Source: Pseudomonas sp. FeN3W
Lineage (GTDB): Bacteria > Pseudomonadota > Gammaproteobacteria > Pseudomonadales > Pseudomonadaceae
Length of the DNA: 64,000 nucleotides
Direction of reading: 5' to 3'
Assembly: GCA_030263805.2 (NCBI GenBank)
Contig: CP136010.1
Span: 1,813,001 to 1,877,000, forward strand
Every line of letters begins with the position of its first letter. Position 1 is the first letter of the stretch. The position numbers and the translations under genes were made by a program. Of the stretch, positions 8,598 through 17,565 are shown in pieces. Under the pieces are notes generated by a model. It ran no database searches and was not told the origin of the DNA. It saw only the letters and a program-made list of their open reading frames with translations.

Positions 8598-9089
8598 ATG
8601 TCACGCACAACCGACATGCACGGATTCACCCTGGTCGAGCTGATGATCACCCTGGCGTTGCTTGGCGTTTTCGCAGCCATTGCCGTCCCCAGCTTCAACA
8701 GCCTGATCCGTAGTAACCAAGTGCAAAGCAAGGCAGAGGAACTGGTTAGCTTCCTGCAGCACGCACGTGGTCAAGCGGTCCTTAACCGACAGGCATACGA
8801 AGTACAGATCAAGAGTAATGCGCCCTGGGAACTCAGCAGCGCGGGAAGCGGGGAAGTGGAGCGAATCCTGGAGCATAACCCCGCTCACGCGGAGATCCTC
8901 AGCTCAGCCCTCAGCGACGACAAACTGGTCTACCGGGCCAACGGCACGGCTACAACCGCCAAGTTCACCATATGCCGCGACTCAGACCCGGCCACCGGCT
9001 ACCTACTCGAAGTGCAAGCTAGCGGCGGCCTCGTTCTCTACCCTCGAGGCAAGAAAGACGGAGCTGCCATGGACAGCTGCACACCATGA
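8598..9089 (+). CDS. fimU: type IV pilus minor pilin FimU
   Basis: A 163-residue GspH-type minor pilin. The prepilin cleavage site MHG|FTLVELMITLALLGVFAAIAVPSF retains the phenylalanine at +1 and glutamate at +5. The C terminus holds a cysteine pair (residues around 132 and 161) that could form a disulfide loop. It should be part of the priming complex that starts pilus assembly at the inner membrane. It begins with ATG at 8598 after TGGAG. Order (after fimT and before pilV) identifies it as FimU rather than a second FimT; an ATG codon for the next gene overlaps its stop. Confidence 0.87.
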   Translation: MSRTTDMHGFTLVELMITLALLGVFAAIAVPSFNSLIRSNQVQSKAEELVSFLQHARGQAVLNRQAYEVQIKSNAPWELSSAGSGEVERILEHNPAHAEILSSALSDDKLVYRANGTATTAKFTICRDSDPATGYLLEVQASGGLVLYPRGKKDGAAMDSCTP

Positions 9090-9097
9090 GGAACTCA

Positions 9098-9649
9098 ATG
9101 AAAACCAATAAAGGCTTCAGCCTGATCGAGGTACTGGTGGCCCTACTGCTAACCACCATCGGTGTACTCGGCATGGTGGCTCTGCAGGGACGCAGCATCC
9201 AATACACACAGGACTCGGTACAGCGCAACACGGCCATCGTTCTGGCCGGCGACTTGATCGAAATTGTAAGAGCGCACCCAAAAGAGCTGTTCGATACTTC
9301 GCCACCGCAGTTCCCTATGAACAGCGGGTTAAAAGACAGCTCCATTTTCTACAAAGCCGCCGGCGATGAGTTCGCCGACCGCGAGAGCTGCGTGGCGAGT
9401 CCGACCCGAATAGCAAAAACAGCAAAAGAACTGCGCGACTGCTGGGCCGACAAGGTTGAAGCATTGTTACCAGGCGGCAGCGAGCTATTCGTTAGCGACG
9501 TATACGTTTGCCGCAGCTCTATTGCAGGTGATTGCGATGACAAGGGTTCAATGCTTGAAATTCGCCTGGCCTGGCAAGTTCGTGAAGGCGCCTGCCTTGA
9601 TGCGGAAAACTCCGATGTTTGCAGCTATACAGTTCGGGTAGAACCATGA
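9098..9649 (+). CDS. pilV: type IV pilus minor pilin PilV
   Basis: A 183-residue minor pilin with leader MKTNKG|FSLIEVLVALLLTTIGVLGMVALQ, keeping glutamate at +5. This leader and the following RNTAIVLAGDLIEIVRAHP fit PilV family proteins, which join FimU, PilW, PilX and PilE in the pilus tip complex. An ATG at 9086 overlaps the fimU stop, but the ATG at 9098 has GAGGA six bases before it and gives the normal short leader, so it is preferred. Its stop overlaps the start of pilW (ATGA), pointing to translational coupling. Confidence 0.88.
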   Translation: MKTNKGFSLIEVLVALLLTTIGVLGMVALQGRSIQYTQDSVQRNTAIVLAGDLIEIVRAHPKELFDTSPPQFPMNSGLKDSSIFYKAAGDEFADRESCVASPTRIAKTAKELRDCWADKVEALLPGGSELFVSDVYVCRSSIAGDCDDKGSMLEIRLAWQVREGACLDAENSDVCSYTVRVEP

Positions 9650-10497
9650 ACCACACTAAACATCAATTTGGCCTGTCCATGGTAGAACTGCTTATCGCAC
9701 TAGCGATCAGTAGCTTTCTAATCCTCGGTATTACGCAAGTCTATATCGACAACAAGCGTAACTATGTCTTCCAACAGAATCAGGCTGGGAACGTCGAAAA
9801 CAGTCGCTTTGCCGCATTAGTCATTAACGACTACCTGAGCAAGGCAGGCTATCGTCGGACACCCTCAGCGCTGCTGGACATCGTCTTTCCCTCCCGCCCT
9901 GCTTCCGGTGGATGCCTCGCATTCAACGCTGGACATGCCGCTACCGGATTGGATCCCAGTGAAGGTATCGGCTTCTGCATTCGATATCAGCCGCAAGTCA
10001 GTGGAGAACTGGACTGTCAGGGCACGGCTAGCTCTGTTACATATGACGAAGCCTTCCCTTCTTCCCCGCCCGACGCAGCCGACCTGACCGTTCTGGCGTT
10101 CAAATACGAACCCAGCAGCAACGACCAGCTGCAGGACGGGCGCCTTCTATGTAAAAGCCTCAACGCCACCACGCCGCAGTACGGCGAGGTGCTCCGCGGC
10201 ATTGCGGACCTGCGTTTGGACTTCGGTGTAGGCAAGACTGACATGCTGGAAAAGGAAGTTACCACCTTCGTCCAGCAAGCAGATTGGACACCCACCAGTG
10301 GTGCGATTCGTAGCGTGCGCTATGCCCTACTGCTCTCCAGCCGTGCAGGACAGCGCGACGGCGATGACTCGAAGGTTCTTGCCGACTGGCTGCTAGAAGC
10401 CTCAACGGAAGCGCAAACCCGACTGGAAGAGGCAGATAACAAGCGCATCTACCAAGTGGCAGGCGCCACGCAAACCATCAGGAATCTAATGCCATGA
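9646..10497 (+). CDS. pilW: type IV pilus minor pilin PilW
   Basis: A 283-residue PilW family pseudopilin. The leader is short: MNHTKHQFG|LSMVELLIALAISSFLILGITQVYIDNKRNY, with leucine at +1 and glutamate at +5. It forms part of the minor pilin complex that primes pilus assembly and carries PilY1. Its ATG overlaps the pilV stop, and its own stop overlaps the start of pilX, so pilV-pilW-pilX are translated in a chain. The globular domain (about residues 60-283) is variable within the family; assignment rests on length, leader and position. Confidence 0.87.
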   Translation: MNHTKHQFGLSMVELLIALAISSFLILGITQVYIDNKRNYVFQQNQAGNVENSRFAALVINDYLSKAGYRRTPSALLDIVFPSRPASGGCLAFNAGHAATGLDPSEGIGFCIRYQPQVSGELDCQGTASSVTYDEAFPSSPPDAADLTVLAFKYEPSSNDQLQDGRLLCKSLNATTPQYGEVLRGIADLRLDFGVGKTDMLEKEVTTFVQQADWTPTSGAIRSVRYALLLSSRAGQRDGDDSKVLADWLLEASTEAQTRLEEADNKRIYQVAGATQTIRNLMP

Positions 10498-11099
10498 TGC
10501 TCATTTCCCGCAAATCTCAGGGCGGAGCGGTACTCCTCGTTTCCCTCGTCATGCTGCTGGTTCTGACTGTACTGGCCGTCAGCAGCATGCGAGGCGTGAC
10601 GCTCGAGTCACGCATCACGGCAAACCGCGCTCACGACATGAAAAGCCAGAACATTGCAGATGCGGCATTGCGCGAAGCTGAATTTCGTTTTTACGGTCCC
10701 GGCAACTTGTCCGAGAAGCTTGAAGCTAAAGCAGCCAACTGTTTGGCGGCTAACACCCTGAAGGCCAATGGAATCAACAGCCCTTGCCTGCTTGAAGTCA
10801 AGACAGATCGTCTACTGGCATTCGTGGACCAGCCTCACCAGGCGGACGGAGATGATCTCCTGACCGCCTCGAACGTCTGGATGCCTTACCGAGGTACGGA
10901 CCCTGCTGCAGCCACGACGGCCGACGCCCACTACAACAGCATCCTGGCGAATGTAGCAGGGAACGCTGCTGTCAACGCCGAATATGGCGGGCGTGGCGAG
11001 GGAAGTGGCACCTATTTCTATCTCAACAACGGCAAGACCGGCGACGCCCTCTATCTGCAGTCGACGCACGCCAACATCTACCTTGGCCTTAACAATTGA
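10494..11099 (+). CDS. pilX: type IV pilus minor pilin PilX
   Basis: A 201-residue PilX family protein. The N terminus MMLISRKSQGGAVLLVSLVM has the glycine-rich processing site and a long hydrophobic helix, but no glutamate at +5, as is usual in PilX. The RITANRAHDMKSQNIADAALREAE segment after the helix is the conserved PilX N-terminal region. In the minor pilin complex PilX links PilW to PilY1. The gene overlaps pilW by four bases (ATGATG over TGA) and is followed 11 bases later by pilY1. Confidence 0.87.
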   Translation: MMLISRKSQGGAVLLVSLVMLLVLTVLAVSSMRGVTLESRITANRAHDMKSQNIADAALREAEFRFYGPGNLSEKLEAKAANCLAANTLKANGINSPCLLEVKTDRLLAFVDQPHQADGDDLLTASNVWMPYRGTDPAAATTADAHYNSILANVAGNAAVNAEYGGRGEGSGTYFYLNNGKTGDALYLQSTHANIYLGLNN

Positions 11100-11110
11100 G
11101 AGCCGACATC

Positions 11111-14100
11111 ATGCTCCGTTCCCGTCCCCACTCTCGCACCAAGACGCTCTCGTACGCGGTCTTCGGCGTGCTCCTGCTCAGTGCTGCCGATGCCTTTGCG
11201 ACCGTCTCCCAGAGCCCGTTGAGCCTGACCGTAGGCGTTCCGCCGAACATGCTGCTGACCCTAGACGACTCGGGCAGTATGCGCTGGGCCTTTGCCCCCG
11301 ACAGCATGAGCACCACTTATACAACTCGCAGAGCTAAATCGAGCGATTTCAATCCCATTTACTACAATCCCGATGTGATCTATCAAGCACCAATAGTGTT
11401 CAATACTGCTGGTGTGGAACAACAACTATCGACAAGCTTCACCGCTGCCTGGCACAACGGTTATAACACTGCGGTCGGTTCGGTAAATCTTAGCGGTGCG
11501 AATTATCGTGTTTCTTGGGACGTCCCTATCACGAACGCTCCGTCGAGTTACAGCTATACAAGCACCACGAACTACGCGGCCCCCACCGGAACTGTCTATC
11601 GCCTGGCGCGGAATCCGACAGCAGACTTCAGTGCCACCACCAGCCGCAACACCAATGGCACTAACACCGTAACCAACGGCAGCATCAGTTTCGCCATCAC
11701 CCGAACCAACACCAATAGCTGTACTGCGACGGCAACGCTGGCTGGGGTCACTGTCACTGCAGCCTGCGCCGGCTCCAGCAATAGCTACACTGCGTCATTG
11801 GCTCAACTCAGTGTCCCCCCTTACTACTATACTTATGACGCCACTCTGGCCAGCAACTGCACCACGGCCAATGATGACTGCTACCGTCTGAAGTTCATCA
11901 GCACCGCTGAGCAACAGAATTTCGCCAACTGGTACTCCTTCTATCGCAACCGTGCACTGGCAACAGTCACCGCCGCCGCTCTGGCGTTCTACGACCTGTC
12001 ATCCTCGGTACGCCTGAGCTGGCAAAGCCTGGGAAACTGCACCACTTTCAGCAGTACCAACCCAAACAGCCAGTGCAAAAACAATGCTTTCAAGGAATAC
12101 ACCCCCGCCCATAAGGGGCAACTCTACGCCTGGCTACAAAGCATCGTATTCGACCAGAGCACGCCCCTGCCGGCGGCGCTCAAAAGAGCGGGTGAGTTTT
12201 ACACCACCAGCACCCCATGGCAGAAAAACCCTAACGGCACGGGGAATACCAGTCAGAACACTTATGCTTGCCGTGCCAGCTATCATATTTTGATGACCGA
12301 CGGGCAATGGAACGCCACGACCACATCGCCCGGTAACTTCCGCCACGATGCTGCGAGCTTCACCCTGCCTGATGGTCGTGCCTATAACCAGCGCACCCCC
12401 TATTACGACAGCACAAATAACACCTTGGCCGACCTAGCCATGCATTATTGGGCCACGGACCTCAACCCTGACCTGGATAACGACTTACCAGCGTACATAC
12501 CCTTCAAGAGCGGAGATACCACCACCGACTACTGGGACCCACGCAACGATCCGGCGACTTGGCAGCACATGACCAACTTCGTCATGGGCCTGGGGCTAAC
12601 CGAGTCCCTGAACAATGCAAATGTCCCTTGGGCCGGGAGCACGTTCGGCGGTAGCGGCTACAATAACCTGCTAAATGGCACTGCCACCTGGCCTGCCGCA
12701 GCCAGTAACAGCACTAACAATGTATATGATCTTTGGCACGCCGCGATCAACTCACGAGGCGAATTCTTCAGCGTCGACAGCCCGGAAGCCATGGTCCAGG
12801 CGTTCGACGACATTCTGTCGCGCATTGCCGACCGCAAATCCACAGCAGCCAAGCCTGCCATCAATTCCGGCCAGGTCAGTGCCGACGAAAACGACAATGG
12901 CACGGTCAAGACCGTCTCCTACCAGACTTCTTACGCCAGCGACGATAATTGGTCTGGCGATGTAAAGCGCTTCGAAAAAGCCTGGAACGCCCAAAGCAAC
13001 GCCTTTGAAACTTCCGAAATTTGGAGTGCCAAGAGTCAAGTACCCGGCTGGCAAAGCCGTAGCATCAAGATGGCCGGCAATACGAACAGCGGTTTGGTGG
13101 AATTCACCTGGAACAACGCCGGCTCTGCCAGTACTGGCGGCACGTTGGCAAATTTGCTTAGCCGCGACCCGGAGAATAGTAATTTACCGGACGCGAAGGG
13201 AGAGCAGCGCTTACAGTATCTCCGCGGCAACCGCACTGGCGAAGGCTCAACGTTCCGTCAACGCAGTAGCGTCCTAGGTGACTTCTATTCATCCAGTCCA
13301 GCCGTAGTATCCGGGCCCCGCTACCTCGTGAACTTCAGTAACCGCCTGGAAGGCAATACCGCGTACTCCACGTTTTCAACCAGTGTCGCCGGGCGGACGC
13401 CTCGTGTATATGCGGGCGGGAATGACGGCATGCTACATGGATTCAATGCACTCACCGGCGTCGAGGAATTTGCCTTCGTCCCCAGTGCCGTGTTCGCTAA
13501 GCTCAACAAGCTGACCGGCTCCAACTACAGCCATGAATTTTTTGTGGATGGCAGCCCCGTCGTGGCCGATGTCTACAACGGCGAAGAATGGCGCACCATT
13601 CTGGTCGGCACATTGAAGGCAGGAGGCAAATCTATCTTTGCGTTGGATATCACGACACCGGGAAGTGAGGAGTTGCTGTGGGAATTCGACGATAGCAGCC
13701 TGCCTGATGACGCAGCAGTAAAGATGGGTTACAGCTTCTCCCAACCGACTATTGCGCGACTGCATACCGGAACATGGACCGTCGTGTTCGGCAATGGTTA
13801 CGAAAGCCCCAACAATACCAACGGCAAGGCGGCTTTGTTCGTCGTCGATGCAATGGAGGGCACGCTCCTTAGTAGCCTGGAAGTCGAGGGTGTAGACGGG
13901 GTTGCGAATGGCCTTTCGACACCCAAACTTGCCGACTACAACGCTGACGGTGTAGCCGACTATGCCTACGCGGGAGATCTTCAGGGCAATCTTTGGCGTT
14001 TCGATCTGCTACGTAACGGTCGGAGCGATACGGCACCCTTCACCACCGAAGACGATAGCGAAAACGCCATTGATGATTTCGAGGTAGCCTTTGGCGGCGA

Positions 14101-14842
14101 ACCACTGTTCAGCGCCGTAGCAAACACCGGCACCGAAAGTCGTCAGCCCATTACATCCGCACCGAGCCTGGTGCTACACCCCACCGGGTTCGGCTATCTG
14201 GTCGTATTCGGTACCGGCAAATTCTTCGAGACCGGCGACAAGGAAGGCGACAAGAGCTTCGCTCAAACGGTATACGGCATCTGGGACAAGCAGACACTGG
14301 GTGAGGAAGCCAGCGACCCCAACATCAGCAGCAGCCGCAGCAGCTTGCAGGAGCAGACAATCACCACCCAAACCACTGTCGAGGCAAATGGCGCAACCCG
14401 CCAAGGTTTGGTATTGAGTGCTAATAATGTTCGCTGGCAAGCGAGCAACAGCGCGCCAGCCCAGGATGGCTGGTACCTGAATCTTCGCCGGAGCCAAGGC
14501 GAGATGGTCGTGGAGAACATGTCACAGCTGGGCCGCACGATATTCTTCCAGTCGCTTATTCCAAATGACGACCCTTGCGGTGATGGCGCGAGCAACTGGA
14601 CCTACGCCATCAATCCCTTCACTGGCGGCAGAACCTCTCACAATGCCTTTGACTACATACCAACCACGGATATCGGTACGACCAATGTCTCCGCGGTCCG
14701 TCAGGATGGCGAGGGTGGAGGTACACTTTCCCAGGATTCCGACGGGACATACCAGTACAACACAGGCCAGGAGAGCATCAACGTCTACCCGGACCCCGCA
14801 AGCCTAGGCCGCCAGAGCTGGCGTCGTATCGAACAGGAATAA
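11111..14842 (+). CDS. pilY1: type IV pilus tip adhesin PilY1
   Basis: A 1243-residue secreted protein with a signal peptide ending about residue 30 (DAFA). A von Willebrand A-like start follows, with a metal-site motif D52-D-S-G-S56 (LTLDDSGSM), then a long Ser/Thr/Asn-rich variable region. The C-terminal PilY1 beta-propeller (about 700-1150) holds the calcium loop D942-x-N944-x-D946-x3-D950, matching the site that controls pilus retraction in P. aeruginosa PilY1. It sits at the pilus tip and acts in adhesion and surface sensing. The N-terminal half is less GC-rich than neighbouring genes. The ATG at 11111 is preferred over an in-frame TTG at 11096. It is somewhat longer than the P. aeruginosa protein. 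Confidence 0.93.
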   Translation: MLRSRPHSRTKTLSYAVFGVLLLSAADAFATVSQSPLSLTVGVPPNMLLTLDDSGSMRWAFAPDSMSTTYTTRRAKSSDFNPIYYNPDVIYQAPIVFNTAGVEQQLSTSFTAAWHNGYNTAVGSVNLSGANYRVSWDVPITNAPSSYSYTSTTNYAAPTGTVYRLARNPTADFSATTSRNTNGTNTVTNGSISFAITRTNTNSCTATATLAGVTVTAACAGSSNSYTASLAQLSVPPYYYTYDATLASNCTTANDDCYRLKFISTAEQQNFANWYSFYRNRALATVTAAALAFYDLSSSVRLSWQSLGNCTTFSSTNPNSQCKNNAFKEYTPAHKGQLYAWLQSIVFDQSTPLPAALKRAGEFYTTSTPWQKNPNGTGNTSQNTYACRASYHILMTDGQWNATTTSPGNFRHDAASFTLPDGRAYNQRTPYYDSTNNTLADLAMHYWATDLNPDLDNDLPAYIPFKSGDTTTDYWDPRNDPATWQHMTNFVMGLGLTESLNNANVPWAGSTFGGSGYNNLLNGTATWPAAASNSTNNVYDLWHAAINSRGEFFSVDSPEAMVQAFDDILSRIADRKSTAAKPAINSGQVSADENDNGTVKTVSYQTSYASDDNWSGDVKRFEKAWNAQSNAFETSEIWSAKSQVPGWQSRSIKMAGNTNSGLVEFTWNNAGSASTGGTLANLLSRDPENSNLPDAKGEQRLQYLRGNRTGEGSTFRQRSSVLGDFYSSSPAVVSGPRYLVNFSNRLEGNTAYSTFSTSVAGRTPRVYAGGNDGMLHGFNALTGVEEFAFVPSAVFAKLNKLTGSNYSHEFFVDGSPVVADVYNGEEWRTILVGTLKAGGKSIFALDITTPGSEELLWEFDDSSLPDDAAVKMGYSFSQPTIARLHTGTWTVVFGNGYESPNNTNGKAALFVVDAMEGTLLSSLEVEGVDGVANGLSTPKLADYNADGVADYAYAGDLQGNLWRFDLLRNGRSDTAPFTTEDDSENAIDDFEVAFGGEPLFSAVANTGTESRQPITSAPSLVLHPTGFGYLVVFGTGKFFETGDKEGDKSFAQTVYGIWDKQTLGEEASDPNISSSRSSLQEQTITTQTTVEANGATRQGLVLSANNVRWQASNSAPAQDGWYLNLRRSQGEMVVENMSQLGRTIFFQSLIPNDDPCGDGASNWTYAINPFTGGRTSHNAFDYIPTTDIGTTNVSAVRQDGEGGGTLSQDSDGTYQYNTGQESINVYPDPASLGRQSWRRIEQE

Positions 14843-14873
14843 TGGGATGAGTCCAGCATTAACGGAGCAGTCT

Positions 14874-15290
14874 ATGAAACGTGCCGAGCGCGGTTTTACC
14901 CTGATTGAACTCATGATAGTGGTCGCCATCATCGGTATCCTCGCGGCGATTGCCTATCCGAGTTATGACGAGTACGTAAAACGCGGCAACCGTACCGAGG
15001 GCCAGGCGCTGCTGAACGATGCATCCGCTCGGCAGGAGCGTTATTTCGGCCAGAACAATGCCTACATCACTTCAGATGCCGATATAGCAAAGCTGGGATT
15101 GAGGAACGGTAATACGTCAGAAACAGGTAAATACACACTATCCGTGGGCACAACCAATGGGGACGGCGGCTATACGCTCACAGCCGAACAACAGTTTGGC
15201 GACACTAAATGCGGCAATCTAACCCTGAACGCCCTTGGCGCTAAAGACAGGACCGGCAGTGGGAAGACGGCCGCGGAGTGTTGGCGCTAA
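14874..15290 (+). CDS. pilE: type IV pilus minor pilin PilE
   Basis: A 138-residue pilin-like protein with a canonical leader MKRAERG|FTLIELMIVVAIIGILAAIAYPSYDEYV and a C-terminal disulfide candidate (C at about 118 and 136). The segment QALLNDASARQERYFGQNNAY is characteristic of PilE minor pilins. It completes the minor pilin complex with FimU, PilV, PilW and PilX. An ATG at 14847 is in frame, but the ATG at 14874 follows CGGAG and gives the normal leader length. It follows pilY1 directly; the small pilY2 gene found in between in P. aeruginosa is not here. Confidence 0.9.
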   Translation: MKRAERGFTLIELMIVVAIIGILAAIAYPSYDEYVKRGNRTEGQALLNDASARQERYFGQNNAYITSDADIAKLGLRNGNTSETGKYTLSVGTTNGDGGYTLTAEQQFGDTKCGNLTLNALGAKDRTGSGKTAAECWR

Positions 15291-15331
15291 GCCAGCGGCG
15301 AGCCCTAACGGGCCTCGTACAGTGCTGACGA

Positions 15332-15360
15332 AGCCTCGACCCGCTGGGCGAGGCTGTTTA
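15332..15360 (+). terminator. terminator after pilE
   Basis: AGCCTCG and CGAGGCT form a 7-bp stem with a 10-base loop followed by GTTTAT. It lies 42 bases after the pilE stop, before the convergent ispH gene, and probably ends the pilus operon transcript. Confidence 0.6.
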
Positions 15361-15457
15361 TCTAATCAGCCATGTTTCTTTCGGAGGACTTCCGTTAAGC
15401 GCGATACGACTATTCCGCAGCACTCTCAAAGCCCCTTGCAGTATGGCTCACAGCAGA

Positions 15458-16402
15458 TCATACAGCCTTCAACCGCAACTCCTTCGGCATGGAGAACGTC
15501 ACGTTCTCCAGCCGCCCTTCCAACTCATTCATGTCAGTGGCGCCCCACTCCTTCAGCTGCTCGATTACCCCACGCACCAGCACCTCAGGTGCCGATGCGC
15601 CGGCAGTGATGCCGATGCGCTCGACGCTCTCGAACCATTCTCGCTTGAGGTCCTCGGCGCCGTCGATCAGATACGCGGGTGTATTCATGCGCTCTGCCAG
15701 CTCACGCAGGCGGTTTGAGTTTGAGCTGTTGGGGCTGCCGACCACCAGTACCACGTCGCATTCATCGGCCAGTTGCTTCACCGCATCCTGGCGATTCTGT
15801 GTGGCGTAGCAGATGTCATCCTTGCGTGGACCACCGATGCTCGGGTACTTGCTGCGCAGCGCGTCGATGACGCGACTGGTGTCATCCATGGACAACGTGG
15901 TCTGGGTGACGAACGCCAAGGCCTCGGGGTTGCGCACCTGCAGCTGGGCAACATCCTCTTCATCCTCGACCAGATAGATCGCGCCGCCATTGCGCGCGTC
16001 GTACTGCCCCATGGTTCCTTCGACTTCAGGGTGGCCCTGGTGGCCGATGAGGATGCATTCGCGCCCTTCACGGCTGTACTTGGCCACTTCCAGATGCACC
16101 TTGGTCACCAGCGGACAGGTGGCGTCGAACACCTTCAGGCCGCGTTTCTCCGCCTCCTGCCGAACGGCCTGCGAAACGCCATGGGCGCTGAAGATGACGA
16201 TGACGTTGTCCGGCACCTGATCCAGCTCTTCGACGAAGACCGCACCGCGGGCACGCAGGTCTTCCACTACGAACTTGTTGTGCACGACCTCATGTCGCAC
16301 ATAGATCGGAGGTCCGAAGACTTCCAGAGCGCGGTTGACAATTTCGATGGCGCGATCTACACCCGCGCAGAAGCCGCGAGGGTTGGCGAGTTTGATTTGC
16401 AT
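15458..16402 (-). CDS. ispH: 4-hydroxy-3-methylbut-2-enyl diphosphate reductase IspH (LytB)
   Basis: A 314-residue iron-sulfur enzyme for the last step of the MEP isoprenoid pathway, yielding IPP and DMAPP. The three cluster cysteines are at PRGFC12AGVD, DATC96PLVTKVH and DIC197YATQNRQ, and GSPNSSNSNRLRE binds the diphosphate. The ATG at 16402 gives the usual MQIKLANPRGFCAG start; five extra codons upstream are unlikely. It is the last gene of the ribF-ileS-lspA-fkpB-ispH series on the minus strand, 118 bases after fkpB. Confidence 0.97.
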   Translation of the reverse strand: MQIKLANPRGFCAGVDRAIEIVNRALEVFGPPIYVRHEVVHNKFVVEDLRARGAVFVEELDQVPDNVIVIFSAHGVSQAVRQEAEKRGLKVFDATCPLVTKVHLEVAKYSREGRECILIGHQGHPEVEGTMGQYDARNGGAIYLVEDEEDVAQLQVRNPEALAFVTQTTLSMDDTSRVIDALRSKYPSIGGPRKDDICYATQNRQDAVKQLADECDVVLVVGSPNSSNSNRLRELAERMNTPAYLIDGAEDLKREWFESVERIGITAGASAPEVLVRGVIEQLKEWGATDMNELEGRLENVTFSMPKELRLKAV

Positions 16403-16520
16403 GATGGGTCTCGGCACGCGAAGGCTTGATGACGGGGGAGTGTAACGCGATACGTGCGGGCATTCTCGGGTGCCCTTCGTCAGCCGGCGGACGCGAACGC
16501 CCCCGCCGCCTGCGAGCCGG

Positions 16521-16958
16521 TTACACCGGTTTGACGTCGATGATTTCGACTTCGAACGTCAGGGTCTTGCCAGCCAGAGGATGGTTGAAGTCCACAGTGA
16601 CCTGATTGTCATCGAAGGCTTTCACGACCCCCGGCAGCTCGGTGCGAGCCGCGTCCTGAAAGCTCACCATCAAGCCTTCGGAGAGCTCCATCCCGGCGAA
16701 CTGGCTGCGCGGCATGACCTGGACGTTCTGCGGGTTGACCTGGCCGAAGCCCTGCTCCGGAGCAATCTGCAGGGTGCGCTTGTCACCGGCCTTCAGCCCA
16801 TAGAGCTGTTGCTCGAAACCCGGCAGCAGGTTGCCGTCGCCCACCTTGAAGGTGGCTGGCTTCTTGTCGAACGTGCTGTCGACCAGCTCGCCCGTCTCCA
16901 GGCCGAGCGCAAAATGCAGGGTGACTTCCTTGTCCGGCCCAATGCGCTGTTCAGTCAT
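16521..16958 (-). CDS. fkpB: FKBP-type peptidyl-prolyl isomerase SlpA/FkpB
   Basis: A 145-residue SlyD-like FKBP protein without a histidine-rich tail. It has an FK506-binding core (VTLHFALGLETGELVDST and DFNHPLAGKTLTFEVEIIDV) with the insert-in-flap domain between about residues 70 and 125 (GFGQVNPQNVQVMPRSQF). It should act as a cytoplasmic proline isomerase and chaperone. Its start overlaps the lspA stop by eight bases, a conserved pairing in gammaproteobacteria, so it is translated with lspA. Confidence 0.93.
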   Translation of the reverse strand: MTEQRIGPDKEVTLHFALGLETGELVDSTFDKKPATFKVGDGNLLPGFEQQLYGLKAGDKRTLQIAPEQGFGQVNPQNVQVMPRSQFAGMELSEGLMVSFQDAARTELPGVVKAFDDNQVTVDFNHPLAGKTLTFEVEIIDVKPV

Positions 16959-17454
16959 GTGCGGATTCTCCGGTCTTGTTGCCCTTGAACATATCCAGCG
17001 CCAGCATCACGGCGCCTACGGTAATGGCGCTATCGGCGATGTTGAACGCCGGGAAGTACCAGCGGTTCTGCCAATGCACCAGGATGAAGTCGACCACGTG
17101 ACCAAGCACCACGCGGTCATAGAGGTTGCCCAAAGCGCCCCCCAATACCAACGCCAACGCAACGGCGAGCCAGGTTTCGCTGGCCTTCAGGCGCTTGAGC
17201 CAGACCACCAGCACGACGCTCACGCCAATGGCGATCGCCGCGAACAGCCAGCGCTGCCAGCCGCTGTGGTCGGCCAGAAAGCTAAACGCCGCACCGGTGT
17301 TGTAGGCCAGGGTCCAGGCGAAGTAGTCGGGGATGACCTCGACCTTCTGGTACAGGCTGAAATTGGCCTCGAACCAGTGCTTGGTGGCCTGATCGAGGGC
17401 GATGACCAATACGCTCAGCCAGAGCCAGGCAAGCTTGCCGAAACGCGCCGTCAT
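16951..17454 (-). CDS. lspA: lipoprotein signal peptidase LspA
   Basis: A 167-residue inner-membrane aspartyl protease that removes the signal peptide from diacylated prolipoproteins. Four membrane helices are visible. The catalytic aspartates lie in GGALGNLYDRVVLGHVVDF and FNIADSAITVG, and YNTGAAFSF is also conserved. It follows ileS by 111 bases on the same strand and overlaps fkpB, matching the standard ribF-ileS-lspA-fkpB-ispH order. The 111-base gap to ileS holds no obvious terminator. Confidence 0.96.
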   Translation of the reverse strand: MTARFGKLAWLWLSVLVIALDQATKHWFEANFSLYQKVEVIPDYFAWTLAYNTGAAFSFLADHSGWQRWLFAAIAIGVSVVLVVWLKRLKASETWLAVALALVLGGALGNLYDRVVLGHVVDFILVHWQNRWYFPAFNIADSAITVGAVMLALDMFKGNKTGESAHD

Positions 17455-17565
17455 GCAATGGCCTCCGCAGGAACACGACGCGGCAGAGCGCGCGTCAGTC
17501 CAGCAGCAGTGAAGACCGCATCGTGATGGTGAGCTGAAGCGCGGCCTGCGATCGGCTGCACGGAT

